Part shown: positions 23,536 to 31,217 of the stretch, piece after piece
Position numbering within the stretch: position 1 is the stretch's first letter
How the letters are laid out: every line of letters begins with the position of its first letter
Origin: Promethearchaeota archaeon
Lineage (GTDB): Archaea; Asgardarchaeota; Lokiarchaeia; Sigyniarchaeales; SOKP01
Assembly (NCBI GenBank): GCA_004524535.1
Contig: SDNY01000021.1
Location: forward strand, 1-38,737
DNA length: 38,737 nt
Direction of reading: 5' to 3'
Position numbers and translations under genes: made by a program
Notes under the pieces: model-generated
The model's database searches: none
The model's input: only the letters and a program-made list of their open reading frames with translations
What the model was told of the DNA's origin: nothing

Positions 23536-25206
23536 ATGAGCGAAAAAGAAGTGAATTTAAAAAAGCGGAGCGATGAATTATTCGAGACAATTAAAAAAAC
23601 ACCATTTGTATATGCCACCTTAGGGATTATTAGCGGGTTAGGTTTAGAAGAAAAAGAGATTTATAATAAACCTTTCATCGGAATTGTGAACACTTGGAAC
23701 GAAATCAATCCCGGGCATATGCATCTACGTTCTTTAGCCGAGGCTGTTAAGCTTGGTATTGCTGAGGCAGGGGGGATTCCACTTGAATTTAATACTATTG
23801 CACCTTGTGACGGATGGGGTAATGCAAATGTAGGCATGCGTTTTATACTTCCTCAGAGAGAAATAATTGCCGATTCTATTGAAGCCATGGTTGAGGCACA
23901 TCGACTTGATGCTATAGTTACTCTTTCGAGTTGCGATAAAATTAATCCCGCCGTTCTAATGGCCGCTGTAAGGTTAGATATTCCCACCATTTGCGTGCCG
24001 GGAGGACCAAATCTATTTAAAGTTGCATTTTCCCCTGAATATAAAGGAATAGATGTAAAATGCTACGATGATTTCAAACAAAAACCAAGATGTATCTCAT
24101 GTGCTACTCCAGGCGCGTGCGAATTTATGGGTACTGCGAATACAACTCAAGCCTTGATGGAAGTTTTTGGAATGACGCTCCCAAATGCAGCTACAACTCC
24201 TGCATTTACACGCATGAAATATATAATTGCAAAGAATTCGGGAAGAAAAATTATGGATTTACTTAAAAAAGGAATAACTCCTTCGCAGATAATGACTGAA
24301 AAGTCTTTAGAAAACGTTATGATTGCTGATGCTGCTATTGGAGGGTCCACAAATGCGACATTACATATTCCCGCAATAGCCCACGAAATGGGTTTGGATT
24401 TTGATATAGAAATTTTTAACGAGTATAGTAAAAAGATTCCTATGATTGTAAATGTGTCACCTTCAGGTGAATATGGGGTTGTAGATCTCTATAATGCTGG
24501 AGGAATTCCTGCTGTGTTAAATCGAATCAGGGATTATCTTAATTTAGATTGTATGACAGTTTCAGAAAAACCAATTGGTAAGCTAATTCGAAGAACTAAA
24601 GGTTTAGACGATAAGGTTATTAGGCCATTGGAAAACCCTGTGTATCCTGAAGGCGGAACCGTGATATTAAAAGGTAATTTAGCTCCTAAGTGTGCAGTTG
24701 TAAAACAATCTGCTGTTACTAATAGGAATATGTTGCAATTTGAGGGGCCTGCTAAAGTTTTTGATTCTGAAACTGACGCAATCAATGCTTTTGCTAAGCG
24801 AGAAATAAAAAATGGATCTGTTATTGTTGTTCGCTATGAAGGTCCAAAAGGAGGGCCCGGAATGCCTGAATTAGTTGGTTTAACAACCAATTTAATGTTG
24901 AGAAATGATATGAATGAGGTTGCCTTAATAACGGATGGTCGCTTTTCAGGAGCTACCCAAGGTCCTTGCATAGGACATCTATGCCCTGAAGCGTATGTGG
25001 GAGGACCGATAGCAGTTGTTCAAGATGGTGATATTATAAAAATTGACATACCTAATAGAACCCTTAATTTTGATGTATCCGATGATGAAATTAAGGAACG
25101 GTTTAAAAATTGGAAGCCATTTGAAAGAGATATTAAAAGTAGAGTATTATTAAAATATAGAAAATTGGTTACAGATTCATCTAAAGGCGCAATTTTAGAA
25201 TTTTAA
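23536..25206 (+). CDS. IlvD/Edd-family dehydratase (dihydroxy-acid or sugar-acid)
   Basis: A 556-residue Fe-S dehydratase with family blocks SSCDKINPAVLMAA (C133), CATPGACEFMGTANT (C189, C195), GGSTNATLH, and TDGRFSGATQGPCIGH. Members dehydrate 2,3-dihydroxy acids: DHAD for branched-chain amino acids, 6-phosphogluconate dehydratase, or sugar-acid dehydratases such as xylonate and gluconate. At the place where DHAD has its first cluster Cys (NPCN), this protein has Gly60 (NPGHMHL), and a Cys occurs later in APCDGWG (C91), marking a less studied subgroup. Its original divergent neighbour was a UxaA-like operon with a transporter, so a sugar-acid substrate is favoured over valine/isoleucine synthesis. 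The start is supported by AAAGGA. Confidence 0.85.
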   Translation: MSEKEVNLKKRSDELFETIKKTPFVYATLGIISGLGLEEKEIYNKPFIGIVNTWNEINPGHMHLRSLAEAVKLGIAEAGGIPLEFNTIAPCDGWGNANVGMRFILPQREIIADSIEAMVEAHRLDAIVTLSSCDKINPAVLMAAVRLDIPTICVPGGPNLFKVAFSPEYKGIDVKCYDDFKQKPRCISCATPGACEFMGTANTTQALMEVFGMTLPNAATTPAFTRMKYIIAKNSGRKIMDLLKKGITPSQIMTEKSLENVMIADAAIGGSTNATLHIPAIAHEMGLDFDIEIFNEYSKKIPMIVNVSPSGEYGVVDLYNAGGIPAVLNRIRDYLNLDCMTVSEKPIGKLIRRTKGLDDKVIRPLENPVYPEGGTVILKGNLAPKCAVVKQSAVTNRNMLQFEGPAKVFDSETDAINAFAKREIKNGSVIVVRYEGPKGGPGMPELVGLTTNLMLRNDMNEVALITDGRFSGATQGPCIGHLCPEAYVGGPIAVVQDGDIIKIDIPNRTLNFDVSDDEIKERFKNWKPFERDIKSRVLLKYRKLVTDSSKGAILEF

Positions 25207-25275
25207 ATATAAATTATTTTTAAAAAAATAGTAAAAAATAAAGAAAATATAAAAAAAAGACCTAAAAAATAAGGA
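25207..25275. terminator. convergent A/T-rich terminator region
   Basis: Between the convergent stops of the IlvD-like gene and Hsp20 lie runs of A (eight A at about 25251-25258, giving a T-run on the minus strand) and TTTTTAAAAAAA, suited to archaeal T-tract termination in both directions. Confidence 0.4.
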
Positions 25276-25878
25276 TTATTTAACTTCTATTTTTTTAGTT
25301 TCCTTTTCTTCGAGTTCTCTCTTTGGTAAATCGAGTTTCAAAACTCCCTTCTCTAATGTAGCGTCAATTTTATCCTCGTCGATATTTTCAGGCAATTTAA
25401 AGGTTCTATAGTAGCTTGAACTACTGTATTCTTTTCTTACATAACCATCTGTCTTATCTTCATGCTCCTCCTTTTTCTCACCTTTAATTTCTAAACTTCC
25501 GTCGTGAATTTTAATCTCTAAATCACCTTTATCTAATCCGGGTAATTCAGCGGTCAAGTGATATCCCTCATCATCTTCGGTTACATTAGACAATGGTGTT
25601 CTAAAGAAACTATCTTCGTCGTCAAAAAGTTTCAAACTAAAAGGCTCAAATTCCCAACTAAAAGGGCTCCAAAACATATCACCAAACCATCTGGTTATAT
25701 CGTTAAAAAATCTGTCAGTACCTCTGAACAATGATAATGGTCGATATTTTCGTCTTAATTCGATTTTTCCTTCTTTTTGTTCCTCTTTAGGAGTTTCTTC
25801 TGTTTTTTTCTCTTCCTTATTTTCAGTATGTTCTTTTTCTTTTATTTCAACTGTTTTTTCTTCTTTTACATCTGACAT
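25276..25878 (-). CDS. Hsp20/alpha-crystallin small heat-shock protein
   Basis: A 200-residue small heat-shock protein. The N-terminal about 50 residues are highly charged (KEEKKTEETPKEEQK), followed by an aromatic stretch (RWFGDMFWSPFSWEF), the alpha-crystallin domain with VTEDDEGYHLTAELPGL and the terminal-strand motif KGVLKLDLPK, and an IEV tail of the IXI/V type. It would be an ATP-independent holdase forming oligomers. The start at 25878 is chosen for its GGAGGT ribosome site seven bases upstream; an upstream in-frame start would read through the operator. It has its own promoter with a clear palindrome. Confidence 0.92.
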   Translation of the reverse strand: MSDVKEEKTVEIKEKEHTENKEEKKTEETPKEEQKEGKIELRRKYRPLSLFRGTDRFFNDITRWFGDMFWSPFSWEFEPFSLKLFDDEDSFFRTPLSNVTEDDEGYHLTAELPGLDKGDLEIKIHDGSLEIKGEKKEEHEDKTDGYVRKEYSSSSYYRTFKLPENIDEDKIDATLEKGVLKLDLPKRELEEKETKKIEVK

Positions 25879-25914
25879 AAAATTTACCTCCATAATTGTA
25901 TTTTTTTGTTTGAA

Positions 25915-25972
25915 TGTCAACCATCGGTTGACAATCCTCAATTAACACATACAAAACTACCTATTTAAATGC
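25915..25972 (-). promoter_or_regulatory. Hsp20 promoter: TATA box and 8-bp palindromic operator
   Basis: TGTCAACC (25915-25922), ATC, GGTTGACA (25926-25933) is a perfect inverted repeat of 8-bp arms. On the minus strand a TATA box (ATTTAAATAG) lies at about 25961-25970, so transcription would begin near 25940 and the palindrome covers the start of the transcript. This is the position expected for a heat-shock repressor site (compare Phr and HSR1 in other archaea); the bases are not those of the known sites as I remember them. Confidence 0.6.
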
Positions 25973-26276
25973 TTTGTTTTTTGAAATTAAACCTTAGGCG
26001 GCTTGAAGTTATCAAAATTAAGATATAAAAAGTAATAGACTTTTGAAATATTTAATATTATAATCAAAAAACACTATTTATATATGCAAAAAGGGATGAT
26101 TTAGATAGAATTAATCTATGCTATAAGCATAATCTTCCATATTAATCGAATCAAATGAAGAGAATATAAGGAGATAAGACCAGAAATCATTCACATATGC
26201 TTCTAAGCTGGTAAATAACGCCCCCAGTAAAACCTACTTAACTGAAATAAAAGGGATAATTTAATATTTTTGTACT
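25973..26276. other. gene-free spacer with a GC-rich islet
   Basis: About 300 AT-rich bases with no plausible reading frame. A short GC-richer islet at about 26205-26236 (CTGGTAAATAACGCCCCCAG) stands out. Its reverse complement shares TATTTACCAG with the islets at 27481 and 30149. Nothing else was recognised. Confidence 0.35.
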
Positions 26277-26290
26277 AATATATAAATAAT
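26277..26290 (+). promoter_or_regulatory. TATA box of the 69-residue gene
   Basis: AATATATAAATAAT lies 30-43 bp before the ATG at 26320, the spacing for a short-leader or leaderless archaeal transcript. Confidence 0.4.
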
Positions 26291-26319
26291 ATAAATACGA
26301 AAAGAATAAAGTGTATTTA

Positions 26320-26529
26320 ATGAAGACTCAAGAAAAAATTCAAAAATTTGAAGATGTTCAGGAACCAGACAATTTCTATATCATGTCTACAAATGATGAT
26401 CTTGTCTTAAAATCAAAAGAAGCGGCGGAACTTTTATTGAAAGATTTAGAAAATGTAGAATATAATGAAAAATTGGCTGATTTTTATTCAAATTTAAATA
26501 ATGAAATAATAGTTTTTACAAAAAAATAA
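26320..26529 (+). CDS. small hypothetical protein
   Basis: A 69-residue acidic protein (MKTQEKIQKFEDVQEPDNFY at the start), with a helix around KEAAELLLKDLENVE and a short hydrophobic strand at the end (EIIVFTKK). No family is recognised. The ATG at 26320 is preferred over the in-frame GTG at 26311 because the TATA box is 30 bp away. It stands alone between Hsp20 and the GNAT pair and converges on the latter. Confidence 0.5.
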   Translation: MKTQEKIQKFEDVQEPDNFYIMSTNDDLVLKSKEAAELLLKDLENVEYNEKLADFYSNLNNEIIVFTKK

Positions 26530-26574
26530 AATCTAATTGAGTAAATTTTAATTTTTAATCATGGCAATATTAAT

Positions 26575-27075
26575 TTAGATTAATAGATCAAGACCTAAAA
26601 TAAAGAAACCCTTACTTTGATGTAATAATTCAAAACCAAAAGATAATAAATATTTCATGATTGGATCTTCTTTTTTAACTTCTACAACTAAAAGACGGCA
26701 CCCAATAAAATCCTTTATATAATGACATCTCCCTCGTGCAAATAAAATCAGATCTCTTCCGAGATTATTCCCTCTATAATCATCGGCAATGGCAATTCTT
26801 CCTATTAATGCCGCAGGAACCTTTTGAATTCCAAATTTCTTCCCTTCTGCCAATCTTAACATATAATTAGATAGTGTTATGAAACCAACAACGGCTTTGT
26901 CTTTTCTGTTATAATAAAGGTATACTTTAGAAATAAGATTTTTTTCATTATACCTTGCTTTTTCGAGGAAGAATTCGTTTAATTCTTCACTTTCGCAATG
27001 AAACTTGCTTAGCTCGATATCATCCTTAAGCTCTATAATAATTAGGTTTTTTCTTATTGGATCTGACACTTTCAA
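26575..27075 (-). CDS. GNAT acetyltransferase, TacT-like toxin candidate
   Basis: A 166-residue GNAT protein with the layout of TacT/AtaT-type toxins: an N-terminal FHCESEELNEFFLEKA segment, strand VVGFITLSNYML, IGRIAIADDYRGNNLG as the acetyl-CoA pyrophosphate loop, and a final FGFELL. In the loop the second Gly of the usual Q/RxxGxG is Asn (RGNNLG). TacT-type toxins acetylate aminoacyl-tRNA and stop translation; other GNATs with this layout have unknown targets. The start is TTG, 7 bp after the stop of a 69-residue protein of antitoxin-like size. The toxin role is inferred from layout and neighbour. Confidence 0.7.
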   Translation of the reverse strand: MKVSDPIRKNLIIIELKDDIELSKFHCESEELNEFFLEKARYNEKNLISKVYLYYNRKDKAVVGFITLSNYMLRLAEGKKFGIQKVPAALIGRIAIADDYRGNNLGRDLILFARGRCHYIKDFIGCRLLVVEVKKEDPIMKYLLSFGFELLHQSKGFFILGLDLLI

Positions 27076-27082
27076 TCAAAAA

Positions 27083-27292
27083 TTAAGTATGCTTTTTATG
27101 TATTATATCCTCATAAAATTTCAAAGCTTCTTCAGAAAAAATTTTAGCTTTTTCATTTGGCCCTCGTTTCATTAATTCTATGAGATTTTCTGATTCCTCA
27201 TCAGTTAAGGTTATATCTGTAAATTCTGAAGCACTTAGGCAAAAATCTATATCTTCTTTTCTAACTTTCCTATCTTTAGTTTTTTCAACCAT
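27083..27292 (-). CDS. putative antitoxin of the GNAT pair
   Basis: A 69-residue charged protein (MVEKTKDRKVRKEDIDFC at the start; then DITLTDEESENLIELM). The second half resembles the toxin-binding tail of DUF1778-like antitoxins, but no ribbon-helix-helix is obvious at the N-terminus. The ATG at 27292 has GGAG six bases upstream, favoured over an in-frame TTG at 27307. It is followed 7 bp later by the GNAT gene, the usual antitoxin-toxin order. Assignment rests mainly on context. Confidence 0.55.
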   Translation of the reverse strand: MVEKTKDRKVRKEDIDFCLSASEFTDITLTDEESENLIELMKRGPNEKAKIFSEEALKFYEDIIHKKHT

Positions 27293-27681
27293 AAAATTCT
27301 CCAACAAGATAATTTACTTCTTTCTAAACAAAATATAGTAATTATTCCTTAAATCCTTTTTTATGATAACACCTTTAATTTGTATATTATCTTTATATTT
27401 TTCCCATCTATTTTTCCGATTGTTGGATTATCTGGATTTTGATTTAAATATCCATTGAATTATTTGTCTAGATCATTATATGGCACGTACACAGAACGCC
27501 GCTGATAACTATTTTGCCAGGCCCCTTATCTACTTAATATAATATTTTCAAATCATATTATTTGATATATTGGTCGTTTTGTTTGATGACTTCCCTAAAA
27601 TATGTCTCAATTGATTTCAATTCATCAATCGTTAAATAACCCGAACCATTTACCACTCGATTTTATATTGAATATAACGAT
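27293..27681. other. gene-free spacer with islet and micro-ORF
   Basis: About 390 bases without a convincing gene. A GC-rich islet at 27481-27526 (including TATTTTGCCAGGCCCC) stands out against the AT-rich background. On the minus strand, 27558-27656 is a 32-codon frame from GTG reading VNGSGYLTIDELKSIETYF, reminiscent of an EF-hand loop; it has no ribosome site and may be a remnant. Confidence 0.35.
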
Positions 27682-28350
27682 TCAATTCTTTACTCTATTT
27701 TTATAAATATTGAAAATTATCAATGCCACATAACCGAGTGCTGTTGAAACTGAAATCCATTCGAGTAATGGGGAATTAACCATAGATACCGTCAGAAGAA
27801 CGAATAAAAAATTGATGCCAGCGGCACTCCAACCGTAAATTGCGATAGGTTTCATAAAATCTTTATGAAACATTAAAGCAAGATTTGCCCCAACCAAAAC
27901 CCATAGATTAAACCAAAAAAAAAGACCAGACCAAATCATATGTGGGATTGAAAAATCTTGAGAAAACACACCAAGCATAATTAAGGCAAATGCAGAAAAA
28001 CATCCTAATATTTGAACTCCAATCACTGCGATTTTATGATAAATCTCTTCTCTATAAAATTTGTACATGCCGATATAAAATGGAAACAACGCACTTCCCG
28101 TTAAAATACAACCAAGATTATATAAAAAAGCGCCATTGGGATTATAACTTGAGGTTCCCAAATCGCTTAACCAATTATTCACAGGACTAAAGGGGGAAGG
28201 ATAGAACGCAAGTGAAATAAATGTAAAAGTATAGAAAAATCCGATTACTAAAATGCCTGGTATTACATGTATCAGCCATTTATTTAATTTCAATAAATTT
28301 ATTATTGAACTTGTTAATTTTTTTATAAAAAAATTAAATTTACTAATCAC
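27682..28350 (-). CDS. DUF998 family membrane protein (second copy)
   Basis: A 222-residue paralogue of the protein at 15553, with about six membrane helices and the signature NNWLSDLGTSSYNPNG followed by LYNLGCILTG. Similar length and helix layout suggest a shared, still unknown membrane function. The frame starts at GTG (28350); no better start was found. The 138-residue membrane protein gene lies 64 bp upstream on the same strand. Confidence 0.75.
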   Translation of the reverse strand: MISKFNFFIKKLTSSIINLLKLNKWLIHVIPGILVIGFFYTFTFISLAFYPSPFSPVNNWLSDLGTSSYNPNGAFLYNLGCILTGSALFPFYIGMYKFYREEIYHKIAVIGVQILGCFSAFALIMLGVFSQDFSIPHMIWSGLFFWFNLWVLVGANLALMFHKDFMKPIAIYGWSAAGINFLFVLLTVSMVNSPLLEWISVSTALGYVALIIFNIYKNRVKN

Positions 28351-28414
28351 TATGTAAAGATAATTAATTTTAAGGTATAAAATTTATGAATTGCAAATTT
28401 AAGATAAATTCTAT

Positions 28415-28831
28415 TTAAAAAAATTCCTTGTAAGATATTGCTAAAGCGATTATCCCAAGAATTAAAAAAGCAACAAAATAAAAATAGTTCATACTAAAAC
28501 CTAAAACTGGAAAAGTTAGAATTAATAATGAGCTAAACATAATACAAACACTTATTAGGAAATAAATCCAAGCCCACTTTTCCTTTTTATAGAATCCAAA
28601 GAATAAAATAAATAAATTTGCGATTGATATCGTTATAACATAAATTCCCATTAATCGAATAAAAGCTTCTATTAATATCATTAATTCAGAATCATATGCT
28701 TTCACATTACTTTCAGTTTTGCCGGTAAAAGCTACGTGATATGGCAAAAATGTGCCAGAGATTGCATAGATAAGCCCAAGTACAAAACTAAATAGAATAA
28801 TTATAAAAATCAGGATTATAGCAATATTCAA
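28415..28831 (-). CDS. small four-helix membrane protein, hypothetical
   Basis: A 138-residue protein with four hydrophobic segments (about 1-28, 52-78, 85-108, 113-135) and a short extracytoplasmic or cytoplasmic loop containing TGKTESNVKAYDSE. No family is recognised. The first accepted start is TTG (28831) without a clear ribosome site; an AGTGAT element further upstream precedes an in-frame ATA, so the true N-terminus may be a few codons longer. It precedes the DUF998 gene on the same strand. Confidence 0.55.
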   Translation of the reverse strand: MNIAIILIFIIILFSFVLGLIYAISGTFLPYHVAFTGKTESNVKAYDSELMILIEAFIRLMGIYVITISIANLFILFFGFYKKEKWAWIYFLISVCIMFSSLLILTFPVLGFSMNYFYFVAFLILGIIALAISYKEFF

Positions 28832-28954
28832 TCTTTTAGAATCTGTTAGTATTTTATATCACTTTTTTTTTATTAAAATGAATTTAATTAAGATTTATTT
28901 TAAGAATATATAAAACTTTAATTTCTTAAATAAAGATAAATTTTTAATCGTATT

Positions 28955-30148
28955 ATGGATGCTCGGGAGAGACTTCTTTTAGCTTTAAATCACGAAGAAC
29001 CTGATAGGGTACCGTCATTTGAGATTGAAATTGATAATATCGATGTATGCCAACACTTTAATGAAGAATATGTTTATACTGGGATCTCTAAAAGCATTGA
29101 CGATTTGTATAATCTAAGCAATGGAAATATAGAACAGCTAACAAAAACAGTTCTTGGTGCAACAGAATCACGATCCTTTCTAAAAAATATTTATAAAAAG
29201 CAATTTGGACTTTATGATAAAATTGGTATTGATCTATTCGCTTGTCCTTTAACTGGATATATTATGATGCCCTCTAAAATAGATAAAACATCATTTATAG
29301 ATGAATACGGAAGAATATTTGATCTCAAAGCAAATCCTGCAGATGGTTTAGAGTTATTTTATTATAGAGATGGCTTATGTAAGACTTTTGAAGATTATCA
29401 TGAACTCCCAAAACCAGATCCAGATAATCCAAGAAGAAAAAAATACTTCATGGCAATGAAAAAGGTCGAAAAAGAATATAATGGTAGAGTGTACGGGGCT
29501 CCCGCGCTATGGAGTACATTTGAAGCAACTTGGCAAACTTTTGGCTTTACGGAATTCTCTAAATTGCTCACTCGGCCTAAGCAAATGAAAGAAGTCTTTG
29601 ACGAGAAGGGCAAATTTTTAGTAGAGGTTTTGAAAAGATTTATTGAATGGGGCGAAGAGAGCATTGTATTTGTCTTTGATGATTTTGGCTATAAAACAGG
29701 GTTGATGATAAGTCCAAAAGATTATAATAAATATGTTATTCCTTGGTTAAATCAGCTCTGCAAAATAGCTCACAAGGCGGGCCTTAAAGTTGCTTTACAT
29801 AGTTGTGGCGAAATATCAAAAATTCTCGACGATCTTATAAAAGCAGGAATAGATGGACTTCATCCTATAGAGCCAACCACGGCGAATCCTAATTATAATA
29901 TTTTTAATTTGAAAGAAAAATATGGAGATAAGATTACGCTTATTGGGAATGTATCACCTCAAGATCTCGCGGATAAAGATCCTGACTATATAATGGAATA
30001 TACAAAACGATTAATTGAAGAGATTGGTCCCGGAGGGGGCTTTATTCTAAGTTCTGGTCATAGTATTAATCCCGCAGTAAAATTAGAAAACTTTCTTGCA
30101 ATGCATGAGACATTGAAAAAATACGGTAATTATCCAATCGAGATTTAA
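28955..30148 (+). CDS. URO-D family methyltransferase (MtaA/MtbA-like)
   Basis: A 397-residue barrel protein of the uroporphyrinogen decarboxylase superfamily: MDARERLLLALNHEEPDRVP at the N-terminus, the zinc motif H282-S-C284-G, IGNVSPQ, and a C-terminal GGFILSSGHSI. In archaea most such proteins are cobalamin-dependent methyltransferases moving methyl groups between corrinoid proteins and a thiol or another acceptor, not heme enzymes. No corrinoid protein is encoded next to it. It has its own promoter (AATATATAAAAC near 28904-28915). The last 12 codons are duplicated at 31218-31253. The acceptor is unknown. Confidence 0.8.
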   Translation: MDARERLLLALNHEEPDRVPSFEIEIDNIDVCQHFNEEYVYTGISKSIDDLYNLSNGNIEQLTKTVLGATESRSFLKNIYKKQFGLYDKIGIDLFACPLTGYIMMPSKIDKTSFIDEYGRIFDLKANPADGLELFYYRDGLCKTFEDYHELPKPDPDNPRRKKYFMAMKKVEKEYNGRVYGAPALWSTFEATWQTFGFTEFSKLLTRPKQMKEVFDEKGKFLVEVLKRFIEWGEESIVFVFDDFGYKTGLMISPKDYNKYVIPWLNQLCKIAHKAGLKVALHSCGEISKILDDLIKAGIDGLHPIEPTTANPNYNIFNLKEKYGDKITLIGNVSPQDLADKDPDYIMEYTKRLIEEIGPGGGFILSSGHSINPAVKLENFLAMHETLKKYGNYPIEI

Positions 30149-30240
30149 AGGCGCTGGTAAAATATCGTTCGGCTCTGCTCCATACAAACATCTGTTCGAT
30201 CCGTATGTCGATGGGGCCTGTTAATCATTTTTTTTGACAC
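30149..30240. other. GC-rich insert-like islet with T-tract
   Basis: About 90 bases directly after the methyltransferase stop are clearly richer in GC than the surroundings and end in eight T (30228-30235), which may terminate transcription. The duplicated methyltransferase tail at 31218 lacks this segment while weak similarity seems to resume after it, suggesting a short insertion. The termini AGGCGC and GGGGCCT are roughly inverted. The reverse strand carries a short ATG frame (MINRPHRHTDRTDVC and on). A TTCGATC box resembles a tRNA T-loop, but no tRNA folds. Confidence 0.35.
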
Positions 30241-30370
30241 CAATAATGCAACTGAAATTTAAATGGAAATCATCGTTTGGAAAATCTAATTGAAAAAATA
30301 AAATAGTAAGTTTTTAATAATTATTTTTGTATTACATTTATGACATTTAAAAATAAAATGTGTATATTTT

Positions 30371-30646
30371 ATGGGAATTTTAAATGATCTTGGTGTAGAT
30401 GAAAATCGTCTAACTGGAATTGTAAAGAAACATGATGAAAGTATGAAGTGGATGTACGAAAATATGGAGAATCTTCAAAAATCATACGCGAGTAAATTTA
30501 TAGCGATTTATAACAAAAAAATTGTAGGATCAGATGCAAAAAAGACAGAATTATTCAATACATTAAAGCAAAAGTATACGGATGATGAATTAGAAGAAAT
30601 TTATATTGATTTTATAAATCCTAAGGGGTATATTCTAATCCTTTAA
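30371..30646 (+). CDS. DUF5678-like small protein
   Basis: A 91-residue protein whose second half (YASKFIAIYNKKIVGSD, then TLKQKYTDDELEEIYIDFI) follows the DUF5678 pattern: a helix, two strands with a conserved K-Y/F-I/V-A-I-x-N, and a helix before a final strand. It precedes the retropepsin-like gene by 10 bp. Pairing of a DUF5678 protein with a DTG protease-like protein recurs in prokaryotes as I remember it; no function is established. ATG start. Confidence 0.6.
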   Translation: MGILNDLGVDENRLTGIVKKHDESMKWMYENMENLQKSYASKFIAIYNKKIVGSDAKKTELFNTLKQKYTDDELEEIYIDFINPKGYILIL

Positions 30647-30656
30647 ATCTCAATTT

Positions 30657-31091
30657 TTGGAAAAAATGCAGTTCGAAGCTAGAATAACCCCTGATGGTGC
30701 TTTTATTCCCGCATTAATTACATGTAATGAATTTTCATTATTTAGACATATATATTTTTTAATAGATACGGGTTCTGCGATTTCAGCTTTGAGTAGTAAA
30801 GACCTTGGAGGAGATATAGATTATTCTAGTTTTGATAAGAAATCAGAAGCTGCAATTGGAATAGGAGGATCATTAGAATGTTATTTAATTCATGAAGTTA
30901 AATTATTTCTGTTTACCGCAGAAGAAAATTGGATAGAATTAACTAGATTTGATTCCATGTGTTTATTGCCACCTTCTATCGATCTCTTAACTAAAACTCG
31001 CATATACCTTCCTTCAATTATAGGAAGAGATATTTTGGGTACTATTTTAGATCTATATTATTTGAAGGATAAGATATATTTGGAAATTTAA
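30657..31091 (+). CDS. retropepsin-like aspartic protease
   Basis: A 144-residue protein with a single catalytic motif FLIDTGSAISAL (D37-T38-G39) and the later hydrophobic-GRD block SIIGRDILG, the two hallmarks of clan AA retropepsin-like proteases. With only one DTG it would work as a homodimer. The frame opens at TTG (30657), but ATG at 30666 (MQFEARITPDGAF) is an equally likely start. It is coupled to the DUF5678-like gene. The substrate is unknown; proteolytic activity should be considered possible, not shown. Confidence 0.7.
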   Translation: MEKMQFEARITPDGAFIPALITCNEFSLFRHIYFLIDTGSAISALSSKDLGGDIDYSSFDKKSEAAIGIGGSLECYLIHEVKLFLFTAEENWIELTRFDSMCLLPPSIDLLTKTRIYLPSIIGRDILGTILDLYYLKDKIYLEI

Positions 31092-31217
31092 TTTAACAGT
31101 TAATAACTTTTTCTAATTAAAACTTATTAATTCCAGAAACAAATTTAAACAATCCATTAATTTTTTAAATCAGTGTATTAAAAATCACGGGAAAAAGTAT
31201 TTACAATCATTTTTTAT

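Noticed and set aside
20790-23597. The flanking repeats as simple target-site duplications of a transposon
   Set aside because: They exceed 150 bp, are diverged with silent changes, and no transposase or integrase is encoded between them.
28955-30148. Heme biosynthesis HemE
   Set aside because: The HxCG zinc site and glycine-rich ending fit the methyltransferase branch of the superfamily.
30170-30210. A tRNA-like TTCGATC box
   Set aside because: Only a weak T-arm forms (one mismatch), no acceptor or anticodon arm pairs, so no tRNA is called.
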